NCBI GenBank assembly: GCA_036785325.1 | Contig: JAXIVH010000007.1 | Location: 15,223,849-15,287,848, forward strand | From: Urophycis tenuis | Lineage: Eukaryota; Chordata; Actinopteri; Gadiformes; Phycidae | Reading direction: 5' to 3' | DNA: 64,000 nucleotides | Shown: one piece after another, positions 11,801 through 25,159 of the stretch | How the letters are laid out: the number at the start of each line of letters is the position of its first letter | Position numbering within the stretch: the stretch's first letter is position 1 | Made by a program: the position numbers and the translations under genes | Notes under the pieces: model-generated | Seen by the model: the letters and a program-made list of their open reading frames with translations, nothing else | Told to the model about the DNA's origin: nothing | Databases searched by the model: none

Positions 11801-13208
11801 GCACTATAACATGAATATATACATGACACACTATGACATGAATATAAACATGGTGCACTATAACATGAATATAAACATGGTGCACTATAACATGAATATA
11901 TGTTAGACAGTGTGTGTGTGTGTACCTGTGTGTTAGTGAGTGTGTGTGTGTGTTAGACAGTGAGTGTGTGTACCTGTGTGGAAGACAGTGAGTGTGTGTA
12001 CCTGTGTGGTAGACAGTGAGTGTGTGTACTTTTGTGGTAGGCAGTGAGTGTGTGTGTTAGACAGTGAGTGTGTGTGTTAGACAGTGAGTGTGTGTACCTG
12101 TGTGGTAGACAGTGTGTGTACCTTTGTGTGTGTTAGACAGTGAGTGTGTGTACTTGTGTGTTAGACAGTGTGTATGTGTACTTGTGTGTGTGTACCTGTG
12201 TGTGTGTTAGACAGTGAGTGTGTGTACCTATGTGGTAGACAGTGAGTGTGTGTACCTGTGTGTTAGACAGTGTGTGTGTGTGTGTGTGTGTGTGTGTTAG
12301 ACAGTGAGTGTGTGTGTTTTATGCAGTGAGTGTGTGTACCTGTGTGGTAGACAGTGAGTGTGTGTACTTGTGTGGAAGACAGTGAGTGTGTGTACCTGTG
12401 TGGTAGACAGTGAGTGTGTGTACCTGTGTGGAAGACAGTGAGTGTGTGTACCTGTGTGGTAGACAGTGAGTGTGTGTACTTGTGTGTGTTAGACAGTGAG
12501 TGTGTGTACATGTGTGGTAGACAGTGAGTGTGTGTACCTGTGTGTTAGACAGTGAGTGTGTGTACTTGTGTGGTAGACAGTGAGTGTGTGTGTACCTGTG
12601 TGATAGACAGTGAGTGTGTGTACCTTTGTGGAAGACAGTGAGTGTGTGTACCTGTGTGGTAGACAGTGAGTGTGTGTCTGTGTGTGTGTGTGTGTGTTAG
12701 ACAGTGAGTGTGTGTACCTGTGTGGAAGACAGTGAGTGTGTGTACCTGTGTGGTAGACAGTGAGTGTGTGTACCTGTGTGGCAGACAGTGAGTGTGTGTA
12801 CTTGTGTGTGTGTTCCTGTGTGTTAGACAGTTAGTGTGTGTACCTGTGTGGTAGACAGTGAGTGTGTGAACTTGTTTGTGTGTTCCTGTGTGTTAGACAG
12901 TGAGTGTGTGTACCTGTGTGTTAGACAGTGTGTGTGTGTGTGTTAGACAGTGAGTGTGTGTACCTGTGTGTTGGACAGTGTGTGTGTGTACCTGTGTGGT
13001 AGACAGTGAGTGTGTGTACCTGTGTGGTAGACAGTGAGTGTGTGTACTTGTTTGTGTGTTCCTGTGTGTTAGACAGTGAGTGTGTGTACCTGTGTGTTAG
13101 ACAGTGTGTGTGTGTGTGTTAGACAGTGAGTGTGTGTACCTGTGTGTTGGACAGTGAGTGTGTGTACCTGTGTGGTAGACAGTGAGGTGTGTACCTGTGT
13201 GGTTGACA

Positions 13209-13239
<31 letters not shown>

Positions 13240-13636
13240 TTAGACAGTGAGTGTGTGTACCTGTGTGGTAGACAGTGATTGTGGGTACCTATGTGGTAGA
13301 CAGTGAGTGTGTGTACCTGTGTGTTAGACAGTGTGTGTGTGTGTTAGAAAGTGAGTGTGTGTGTTTTATGCAGTGAGTGTGTGTACCTGTGTGGCAGACA
13401 GTGATTGTGTGTACTTGTGTGGAAGACAGTGAGTGTGTGTACTTTTGTGGTAGACAGTGAGTGTGTGTTCTTGTGTGGTAGACAGTGAGTGTGTGTGTAC
13501 CTGTGTGATAGACAGTGAGTGTGTGTACCTGTGTGGTAGACAGTGAGTGTGTGTACTTGTGTGGCAGACAGTGAGTGTGTGTACCTTTGTGGAACACAGT
13601 AAGTGTGTGTACCTGTGTGGTAGACAGTGAGTGTGT

Positions 13637-13670
<34 letters not shown>

Positions 13671-16600
13671 TAGACAGTGAGTGTGTGTACCTGTGTGGAA
13701 GACAGTGAGTGTGTGTACCTGTGTGGAAGACAGTGAGTGTGTGTACCTGTGTGGTAGACAGTGAGTGTGTGTACTTGTGTGTGTGTACCTGTGTGGTAGA
13801 CAGTGTGTGTGTGTACCTGTGTGGTAGACAGTGAGTGTGTGTACTTGTTTGTGTGTTCCTGTGTGTTAGACAGTGAGTGTGTGTACCTGTGTGTTAGACA
13901 GTGTGTGTGTGTGTGTTAGACAGTGAGTGTGTGTACCTGTGTGTTAGACAGTGTGTGTGTGTGTGTGTGTGTTAGACAGTGAGTGTGTGTACCTGTGTGG
14001 TAGACAGTGAGGTGTGTACCTGTGTGGTTGACAGTGAGTGTGTGTGTGTTAGACAGTGAGTGTGTGTACCTGTGTGGTAGACAGTGAGTGTGTGTACCTG
14101 TGTGGTAGACAGTGAGTGTGTGTACTTGTGTGTGTTAGACAGTGTGTGTGTTAGACAGTGAGTGTGTGTACCTGTGTGTTACAGTGTGTGTGTGTGTGTT
14201 AGACAGTGAGTGTGTGTGTGTGTGTTAGACAGTGAGTGTGTGTACCTGTGTGGTAGACAGTGAGTGTGTGTGTGTTAGACAGTGAGTGTGTGTACCTGTG
14301 TGGTAGACAGTGAGTGTGTGTACTTGTGTGTGTGTACCTGTGTGTTAGACAGTGTGTGTGTTAGACAGTGAGTGTGTGTACCTGTGTGTTAGACAGTGAG
14401 TGTGTGTGTGTTAGACAGTGAGTGTGTGTACCTGTGTGGTAGACAGTGAGTGTGTGTGTGTGTGTGTTAGACAGTGAGTGTGTGTACCTGTGTGGTAGAC
14501 AGTGAGTGTGTGTGTGTTAGACAGTGAGTGTGTGTGTGTGTTAGACAGTGAGTATGTGTACCTGTGTGGTAGACAGTGAGTGTGTGTACCTGTGTGTGTT
14601 AGACAGTGTGTGTACTTGTGTGTGTTAGACAGTGTGTGTACCTGTGTGGTAGACAGTGAGTGTGTGTACCTGTGTGGTAGACAGTGAGTGTGTGTACTTG
14701 TGTGTGTTAGACAGTGTGTGTACCTGTGTGTGTTAGACAGTGTGTGTACTTGTGTGTGTTAGACAGTGTGTGTACCTGTGTGGTAGACAGTGAGTGTGTG
14801 TACCTGTGTGGTAGATATTGAGTGTGTGTACTTGTGTGTGTTAGACAGTGTGTGTACCTGTGTGGTAGACAGTGAGTGTGTGTACCTGTGTGTTAGACAG
14901 TGAGTGTGTGTACCTGTGTGTGTTAGACAGTGTGTGTACCTGTGTGGTAGACAGTGAGTGTGTGTACCTGTGTGTGTTAGACAGTGTGTGTACCTGTGTG
15001 GTAGACAGTGAGTGTGTGTACCTGTGTGTGTGGGGGTCCCAGCTCAGGGGCTGGGGGTTGAATGTAGAGGCGAGGGGGGAGGGGGTGAGGGGGGCGTCGC
15101 GGATGGGGGAGGCGTGGGGTGAGGGAGGAGGTGGGAGGAGCAGGGGAGGAGGTGGTGGAGGAGGGTTGGGGATAAAGCATCTCTCTGGGGGGGAGGGACT
15201 CCATCATACTGCTGCTGCCCTCACCTAGAGAACATAACATGTATACATGATACACTATAACATGAATATACAAATGATACACTATAACATGAATACATAC
15301 ATGTGCACTATAACATGAATATATACATGATACACTATGACATGAATATATACATGGTGCACTATAACATGAATATATATATGACACACTATAACATGAA
15401 TATATACATGGTGCACTATAACATGAATATAGACATGGTGCACTATAACATGAATATATACATGGTGCACTATAACATGAATATATACATGGTGCACTAT
15501 AACATGAATATATACATGGTGCACTATAACATGAATATAGACATGGTGCACTATAACATGAATATATACATGGTGCACTATAACATGAATATATACATGG
15601 TGCACTATAACATGAATATAGACATGGTGCACTATAACATGAATATAGACATGGTGCACTATGACATGAATATATACATGGTGCACTATAACATGAATAT
15701 ATATATGACACACTATAACATGAATATATACATGGTGCACTATAACATGAATATAGACATGGTGCACTATAACATGAATATATACATGGTGCACTATAAC
15801 ATGAATATATACATGGTGCACTATAACATGAATATATACATGGTGCACTATAACATGAATATAGACATGGTGCACTATAACATGAATATAGACATGGTGC
15901 ACTATAACATGAATATATACAAATATGCGTGTGTGCTCACCGCTGTGGGAGCAGTCAGAGGGTCTGCTGGAGGAGTCTGAAGACACTGCTCCAAGGTTCT
16001 CCTCCTCCTTGATGGGTTCTGAATCCTCTGAACTCACTCCTCCCTCCTCCTCCTCTTCCTCTCCTGCTGCTTCTCCACTCCCATCGTGACTACCCTCCCC
16101 CACCATCCCCCCATCCCCAGTATCTTCATCCTCCTCATCCTCTTCCTCCTTATACTGAGACACAAACAAACTTCAATTCAACTGCATTCATGAAGTGGTC
16201 GAGCAGAAATACCATACAACACACTGCTTAACAAGCTCTTTAACAAGTTGCTTAACATGCTGCTTAACACGCTGCTTGACAAGCTGCTTGACACGCTGCT
16301 TGACACGCTGCTTAACACCCAATTTAGCAGCCCCGCTCCTTCATGACATCACATGTTCATGTACCAAGCTCTGGCCCCGCCCCTTCATGACATCACAGCC
16401 CCTCCAGGGAGGAGGCGTGTGTCCACCACTTGGGTTCAGAGGGCAGCCATGCTGAGACAGGTGAGAATAAGCCAGGACAATAGATTTCAAACCTCTTCAT
16501 CGTCGTCATCCTCCTTATCCTCCTCCTCCTCCTCCTCCTCCTCTTCTTCCTCCTCCTCAGACTCCTTGCTCTCTGGGCTCTCGCTGTCAGTATCAATCAC

Positions 16601-16756
16601 GATGACATCACGGCCCTGGGCGGCAGCCTGGGGCGTGACCTGATCGGAGGGGACAGACTGGGACACGCCCACCTCCCCTGACTCCTCCTCCGCCCCCAAC
16701 ACAGGAAAGCCCCCAACTTCTGGGATCTCCTGCACACACACACAGGCGTCAGGGCA

Positions 16757-16791
<35 letters not shown>

Positions 16792-17547
16792 GCAGTAGGA
16801 AGTGGGCATTGTGTTCGGGGCTGACCTGGCTGTCGTCTGCAGAGTCTGGTCTGTCCACCTGCTCCTCTCCCTCTCCTTCCAGCCCGCCCTCTCCTTCCTC
16901 CTGGAACCAACCCACACGTCACTGTGAGACCTGGACCAGCAGTGTGTGTGTGTGTACCAGCAGTGTGTACTTGTATACTACCAATGGTTCATCTAGCAAT
17001 TGTAATGCTTGAAACTTGTTCTGGCGACTTTCTTACTGTATTAACAGCAATAAAATGTTTCACCTTCTTCTGACAAATGTACTTTTTGTAAGTGACTTTG
17101 GATAAAAGCGTCTGCTAAATGCCCTCAATGTAAACGTGTGTGTACCAGTAGTGTGACTGCTTGTCTGAGTCGTAGTTTCTTGCTGGAGGGGGGTGTGTGG
17201 GAGGTCTCGGGCTCCTCCTCCTCCTCCCTGACCCGCTTCGGTCCCACTACACACAAACACACACAGTGAGGCACACATCACCAAGCACCCTGGAACCCAC
17301 TGACAACCCCTCTGGTTCTGCCTGGAGTTATTCGTTACTATCTCCTACCTCCTCCAATCAGCGGAGAGGATGTAGAAGGTCGCTCCTGCTCCATGCTGGA
17401 TGCTACTTCCTGATTGGATGCCTGCTGCTGGGTGGGCTGGACAAAGGCGGTGGCCTGGGAGCTGGTTGGCTGGCTTAGGGAGGTGGGCGTGTTCCCGAGG
17501 CCGGAGCTAGTGGAGTGGACTGATCCACTTGTGCTAATCACTACTGA

Positions 17548-17599
<52 letters not shown>

Positions 17600-20500
17600 G
17601 GCTTACTTTAGCATCCTTCCTTATGGCCCCATAACTACATGTGCAACCCTCATAACTTCCTGTTTACCCTCCCAACTTCCTGTTTACCTTCCTGGCTGTC
17701 CGTCTGAGTGGTAGGCATGACGGTGGCCGTGGGTGTCGGCATGGATACAGTTGCCGGGGTAACCATGGGGCGGATGCTGGCGCGGGGCGTGGACTTGTTG
17801 CCAGGGGCCGGGTTGGGTTTGTTGCTAGGAGATGTGGTGCTGGGCGTGGGTCGGATGTTAGCAGTGGGGGGGTCAGACGAACAGGAGCTGGACACAATAG
17901 GATGGGTGAGGTCTGGTCCCAACAGAACATTAGGTCTGGTCCCACCAGAACATTAGGTCTGGTCCCAACAGAACATTAGGTCTGGTCCCAACAGAACATT
18001 AGGTCTGGTCCCAACAGAACATTAGGTCTGGTCCCAACAGAACATTAGGTCTGGTCCCACCAGAACACTAGGTCTAATCCCACCAGAACACAAGCTACAC
18101 CAGGATCTAGTCCCACCAGAACACTAGCTCCACCAGGGTCTGGTCCCACCAGAACACTAGGTCTGGTCCAACCAGAACACTAGCTCCACCAGGGTCTGGT
18201 CCCACCAGAACACTAGCTCCACCAGGGTCTGGTCCCACCAGAACACTAGGTCTGGTCCAACCAGAACACTAGCTCCACCAGGATCTAGTCCTACCAGAAC
18301 ACTAGGTCTAATCCCACCAGAACACTAGCTCCACCAGGGTCTGGTCCCACCAGAACACTAGGTCTAATCCCACCAGAACACTAGCTCCACCAGGGTCTGG
18401 TCCCACCAGAACACTAGGTCTAATCCCACCAGAACACTAGCTCCACCAGGATCTAGTCCAACCAGAACACTAGGTCTGGTCCAACCAGAACACTAGCTCC
18501 ACCAGGATCTAGTCCTACCAGAACACTAGGTCTAATCCCACCAAAACACTAGCTCCACCAGGGTCTGGTCCCACCAGAACACTAGGTCTAATCCCACCAG
18601 AACACTAGCTCCACCAGGGTCTGGTCCCACCAGAACACTAGGTCTAATCCCACCAGAACACTAGCTCCACCAGGATCTAGTCCAACCAGAACACTAGGTC
18701 TGGTCCAACCAGAACACTAGCTCCACCAGGGTCTAGTCCAACCAGAACACTAGGTCTAATCCCACCAGAACACTAGCTCCACCAGGGTCTGGTCCCACCA
18801 GAACACTAGGTCTGGTCCAACCAGAACACTAGCTCCACCAGGATCTAGTCCTACCAGAACACTAGGTCTGGTCCAACCAGAACACTAGCTCCACCAGGGT
18901 CTGGTCCAACCAGAACACTAGGTCTGGTCCCACCAGAACACTAGCTCCACCAGGGTCTGGTCCAACCAGAACACTAGGTCTGGTCCAACCAGAACACTAG
19001 CTCCACCAGGGTCTGGTATAAGAGTGAGCGTTACCTTCCTCTGTCCTGGGCGGGGCTCTTCAGGTGTCTCTGGTCACCTGACCTGGGGTGGTCAGACACC
19101 TGGTAAGAGGAAGAAGTCATCAGTCAGAGCAGGTAGTAACCAATCACATGAGAGCAGGTAGTAACCAATCACATGAGAGCAGGTAGTAACCAATCACATG
19201 AGAGCAGGTAGTAACCAATCACATGAGAGCAGGTAGTAACCAATCACATGAGAGCAGGTAGTAACCAATCACATGAGAGCAGGTAGTAACCAATCACAAG
19301 AGAGCAGGTAGTAACCAATGCATTATATATTTATATATTCTAACACTACTATACATAGAGTGCAACGTTCCCTCTAAGCTGCGTGCGCGCACGGCCGCGC
19401 AGGCCAGTCAAAGTGGCCGCACAGGCCAGTCAAAGTGGCCGCGCAATAGATTTTTCAGACCGCACAAAGATTTTTTTTCAGAGGTTAAAAATCTGAGCAT
19501 CAAAGGCGATGCAGGCTAGGTAATAAACATAAAAAAAATGTAAAAAAAAAAAACACTCGCCACCTCCCCTACATGAAGAACAGATGAGCTGACAGTGCGC
19601 AGAAACTATATCGCAACAAGCGAACTCCAAAGACCAGCGATGAAAAAATAATCTATCTAAATATCTGTGTAAATGGGTGCATACAAACTACAATGTTATT
19701 TGCCTAGTGCAGTCAATGTAAATATTATTATATATATTATTATTATATTATATTATATATATATTAGTATATTATTAGCAATATATCATGGATGGGCACT
19801 GCATTGCCAGAGCGAAACGAGGGGCAAACGAGCACTCACAGTTTTGGAAAGTGAGAGTGCAGTGAACACAAGGGACATTATTCTGTTCATAAAGCTTGTG
19901 AGCACTTGGATGCCCGCTTCCCTGAAAATGAGCTCAAAGAGTGGGCTGCCTTTGAGCCGGACACGTTGGATCATGCAGTTGGTGAATTTGATCATGGGCT
20001 GAATGACTTGACCAATCTGGCGAAGAAGTTCGAAGCGCTTCTGGAGGGAGCAGACGATGCGGTCCCGGGGCGCATTTGTCAACAATACAATGATTTCAAG
20101 TTCATGGTTAATGAAAAAAGGAAAATCGGACTGCTCAAGTCATTTTCTGAGATTATAACCTGGTCGCTGAAAAGAGAGCATTTTTCAGATCTGGTACAAC
20201 TTCTTGACATTTGTGGCACATTCCAAGCATCCAGCGCCGACTGTGAACACGATTTCAGTCTAATGAATGCCATTAAGACAAAATCTCGCAACCGCCTTGA
20301 AGTTTTCCATTTGGACCAACTGATGAGGATTAAATCAAGGCAAAAAGAGGGTCCTATAGACCTTGACAAGGTCTACAACCAATGGAATGGGGACAAAGAC
20401 AGGCGAGAGAAGATTTGAGGTAGAAATTTCCAATATTTTCAATTAGACCTATTAGGGCTAATATAGAAGTGATCTTGATTACTGCAACAACATGTTGACA

Positions 20501-23500
20501 TATGTTTAGTCATTGATCATGTAGGTCAATTCTGTTTTAATACATTTAGTTTCATGTAATAATGATTGTGTTCCTCTTTTGGTTAACCTCTTTTTCAGAT
20601 GCTGTTCTTTGGAGAGATGTGCCTTCCATAGGCCTGCAGATAAGATAGGCCTATGAAATTTAAATGACATGTTTTGTAGCACAGTTTGTTGCACAGTTAT
20701 TACATTGTTTATATAGGCTACCTTTAGGATAAATGACACCATGTCAATTTAATAGGCCTATAATTATTGTTAAGCACTACATTAGCATTTTTTTTCAATG
20801 AAGTTCCACTTAAATGTTGTACCTGCTGAGAAATGACTAAACACCTTGGATACTTTTATTTGTATATCATATATCATTATCAGTCATAACCAGTGAACCA
20901 GTCATAACCTTTCTAAACCTTATTGAAACCTTATCAACCAAATATCCTTTAAGTTCAACTAAACTGACTGGTAAAACACAATCATTAAAATTTTCCCAAA
21001 GTCCAACCATTGTAAAGGATATTGAATAAATATCAATCTTGTAGACATATTGATGCATTTGTGGTCATCTCTTTGAATCCCCTATGGCTAACGCAGGCTC
21101 GTGGCCGCTTTCGGCAGGTCAGGTGGTTGTGAATTGCCCACAGTGCTGAAATGTGTGCTCAGAAAATAAAGTATTTGCTCAGTGCTGAAAAAAATTAGTG
21201 GGAACATTGGTAGAGTGTCCTCTTTTTTCTCCTGGAGTATTGTTACGAAGGCAATTTCCCTCAGGGATCAATAAAGTATGTCTGTCTGTCTGTCTGTCTG
21301 TCTGTCGATCACATGACAGCAGGTAGTAACCAATCACATGACAGCAGGTAGTAACCAATCACATGAGAGTAGGTAGTAACCAATCACATGACAGCAGGTA
21401 GTAACCAATCACATGAGAGCAGGTAGTAACCAATCACATGACAGCAGGTAGTAACCAATCACATGACAGCAGGTAGTAACCAATCACATGACAGCAGGTA
21501 GTAACCAATCACATGACAGCAGGTAGTAACCAATCACATGACAGCAGGTAGTAACCAATCACATGACAGCAGGTAGTAACCAATCACATGACAGCAGGTA
21601 GTAACCAATCACATGACAGCAGGTAGTAACCAGCCCCATGGGAAAGATGCTCCAGGCTAGCATGGTGGTTTGAGGGTGTGGGTGCTCTGGCCCTAACAGA
21701 AGGCTGAGGGCCCTACCTTGCTAGAGCTCTGGTCAGGAGCCTCCTCGCGGCTGTCGGGCCCCGTGGTTCCTCTCCTCTCCCTCAGCTCCCTGTCAAGGCG
21801 AAGCAGGCGGCCTTCGTACTGAGACTTGAGGGCGCTCATCCGCACCTCCAGCTCCTCGCGGCTCTGTCTCAGCTCCTCCACCTGCTGAGACAGCTGCTCC
21901 TTGGCACCTGGAGGACACGCCTTGCGTCAAGCTGGTGGATCTTGGTCTGCCTCTATACATCTATCTAGATCTCCATCTAAATATATAATATTACATGATA
22001 TATATCATATTGCCCTAACTGTTGAGCTGGTGGATCTTGGTCTGCCTCTATACATCTATCTAGATCTCCATCTAAATATATAATATTACATGATATATAT
22101 CATATTGCCCAAACTGTTGAGCTGGTGGATCTTGGTCTGCCTCTATACATCTATCTAGATCTCCATCTAAATATATAATATTACATGATATATATCATAT
22201 TGCCCTAACTGTTGAGCTGGTGGATCTTGGTCTTGGCTCCCAGGAAAGATTTCTTGATCTTCTCCTCCTTGTCAGTCATCTGCTGTCTGAGCTGTTCCTC
22301 CCGGCTGCTGCTCTCACACAGCTGAAAACAAGCACACCGCGTCAGTACCATCACATGTATAATAACAAAAATGCACCCTCCATAAACATACCACATGTAT
22401 TAACCAGATCACTGACATCACATGTATTAACCAGGTCATTAACATCACATGTATTAACCAGGTCATTAACATCACATGTATTAACCAGGTCACTAACATC
22501 ACATATATTAACCAGGTCACTAACATCACATGTATTAACCAGGTCATTAACATCACATGTATTAACCAGGTCATTAACATCACATGTATTAACCAGGTCA
22601 TTAACATCACATGTATTAACCAGGTCACTAACATCACATGTATTAACCAGGTCACTAACATCACATGTATTAACCAGGTCACTAACATCACATGTACTAA
22701 CCAGGTCATTAACATCACATGTATTAACCAGGTCATTAACATCACATGTATTAACCAGGTCACTAACATCACATGCATTAACCAGGTCACTAACATCACA
22801 TGTATTAACCAGGTCATTAACATCACATGTATTAACCAGGTCATTAAAATCACATCACATGTATTATAAAACATTCCCGTCATTACTGTAGTATCATAAA
22901 AGATGACACATGTGGCTTTCTTCCCAATGATGACCACATGGGGAACATGTACTTGTAGGAGGTAAGATGTAATACAGATGTGAAGTACCTCTTGTCTCAA
23001 TTTAGCCAGCTCTTCCTGAAGGGCCTTGTTAGCATCGCTAGCACCCATAGCATTGTTAGCTGGAGCACTTTGACTGCCCTGGCTGCCATCATTAGCCTGG
23101 TTAACTGCCTGGTTTGCTGCAGCTAGCTGCTCCTGTAGCTGCAGCTTCTCTGCCTCTTGCTCACTCACCCTCTGATGGACAGGAGGTTCAAAGGTTAACG
23201 TGACAGACAAACAGCAAGACAAGACAACAGACTGGAGGGTCAAAGGTTAATTTGACAGACCAACAGGAAGAAAGGACCACAGACTGGAGGGTCAACGGTT
23301 AAAGAGAAACAGGAAGGAAGGAAGGAATGAGAAGTGGAGGACTGGGAGAGAGGAGGTAGCAGGACATACCTTCTGCAGGACATCCAGCTGGCTCTGGAGC
23401 TCAGATACCTGGTAGGACAGGTATACAACATAATTACCATACTCATTACCCGAAAGAACACTACGACAGGTAGTTAACACTATCATTACCCTAAAGAACA

Positions 23501-24635
23501 CTAGGTCAGGTAGTTAACACTATCATTACCCTCAAGAACACTAGGTCAGGTAGTTAACACTATCATTACCCTAAAGAACACTAGGTCAGGAAGTTAAAAC
23601 TATCATTACCCTAAAGAACACTAGGTCAGGAAGTTAACACTATCATTACCCTAAAGAACACTAGGTCAGGTAGTTAACATTATTATTACCCTAAAGAACT
23701 CTAGGTCAGGTAGTTAACACTATCATTACCCTAAATAACACTAGGTCAGGTAGTTAACACTATCATTACCCTAAAGAACACTAGGTCAGGTAGTTAACAC
23801 TATCATTACCCTAAAGAACACTAGGTCAGGAAGTTAACACTATCATTACCCTAAAGAACACTAGGTCAGGTAGTTAACATTATTATTACCCTAAAGAACA
23901 CTAGGACAGGTAGTTAACACCATCATTACCCTCAAGAACACTAGGTCAGGTAGTTAACACTATCATTACCCTAAAGAACACTAGGTCAGGTAGTTAACAT
24001 TATTATTACCCTAAAGAACACCATCATTACCCTAAAGAACTCTAGGTCAGGTAGTTAACACTATCATCACCCTAAAAAACACTAGGACAGGTAGTTAACA
24101 TTATTACCATCCTACATCCTAGCCAATGGAGCAATGGAGCCATAAAGGGAGGCGTGTACCTTGCTCTCTGATTGGCTGACAGTAGACTTGAGGGTGTTGA
24201 CTTCCTGGTTGTGACTCTGCTGACTGGTCAGCTGGGTCTGCTGGAGCTCTTTCTGATTGGCCAGGGTCTGTTGTAGTTCCCTCTGGACCTGTTGGACCTG
24301 GTTCTGACGTGCTTGGGCTTGGGCCTGGACTGATTTCAGCTGGTTCTGAAGCTAAACACACAACCAATCATGGCTGGTTCTGAAGCTAATGTAAGCACAT
24401 CAGACTAATAACTTTATGTGAACACTAATATTGGCGGCACTTTAACATGCACTGATATTTGCACAGCCAGTAACCATGGCGACTATGGATAGTGAGTGTG
24501 CAGCAGAATGCAGCCCAGCTCTACAGGCGAGGCCCAGGACCTCCTCAGTGGTAGTAGTAGTAATAGTAATAGTGGTAGGAGTAGGAGTAGGAGTAGTAGT
24601 AGTAGTGGTAGTAGTAATGGTAGTGGTAGTAGTAG

Positions 24636-24686
<51 letters not shown>

Positions 24687-25127
24687 TAGTAATGGTAGTG
24701 GTAGTAGTAGTAGTAGTAGGAGTAGTAGGAGGAGTAGGAGTAGTAGTAGTGGTAGTAGTAGTAATAGTAGTAGTAGTAAGCAAGCTCTGTGCTTTTTTAA
24801 ATCTGTTTTAATCTGTGTCCTTTGATTGTTTTATGCTTTTATGCTTGTTAGGTGACCTTGAGTGTCCTGAAAGGCGCCTTATAAATAAAATGTATTATTA
24901 GTAGTAGTAGTAGTAGTAGTAGCAGTAGTAGCAGTAGTAGCAGTAGTAGCAGTAGCAGCAGCAGTAGTAGCAGTAGTAGTAGTAGTAGCAGTAGCAGTAG
25001 TAGTAGCAGTGGCAGTGGTAGTAGCAGTAGCAGTAGCAGTAGTAGTAGTAGTAGTAGCAGTAGTAGCAGTAGCAGTAGTAGTAGTAGTAGTAGTAGTGGT
25101 AGTAGCAGTAGTAGTAGTAGCAGTAGC

Positions 25128-25159
<32 letters not shown>

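Larger units (their letters stand above)
8906..15021. repeat. 6.1-kb GT-rich minisatellite filling tpr intron 47
   Basis: Nearly the whole 6.2-kb intron consists of degenerate units of the type GTGTGTACCTGTGTGGTAGACAG, with alternating TTAGACAGTGAGTGTGTGT elements. The array runs directly into the exon 47 donor: on the minus strand nearly every unit repeats the CACACAG/GTACACACA sequence of the real 5' splice site. Two blocks of an unrelated AT-rich 27-bp repeat sit inside it (10501-10764 and 11636-11901). ORFs across it are artefacts. Confidence 0.95.
19321..21305 (+). mobile_element. L2-group LINE 3' end (split by hAT element)
   Basis: Bases 19321-19362 and 21210-21305 together match the 3' UTR of the L2-group LINE at 5435-5575 (TTATATATTCTAACACTACT, then GGAGTATTGTTACGAAGGCA, CCCTCAGGGATCAATAAAGT and a TCTG repeat). 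It sits within the 25-bp minisatellite and is the target of the hAT insertion at 19363. Confidence 0.82.

Noticed and set aside
15282..15980. 225-codon NMNIYMVHY and 295-codon HVYIHVIVH ORFs as independent genes
   Set aside because: Products of the 27-bp array. Only the exon 46 part of the minus-strand ORF is coding.
19906..20418. Domesticated ZNF862-like host gene
   Set aside because: The ORF is bounded by hAT inverted ends with a target duplication, lacks the N-terminal parts and has upstream frame breaks.
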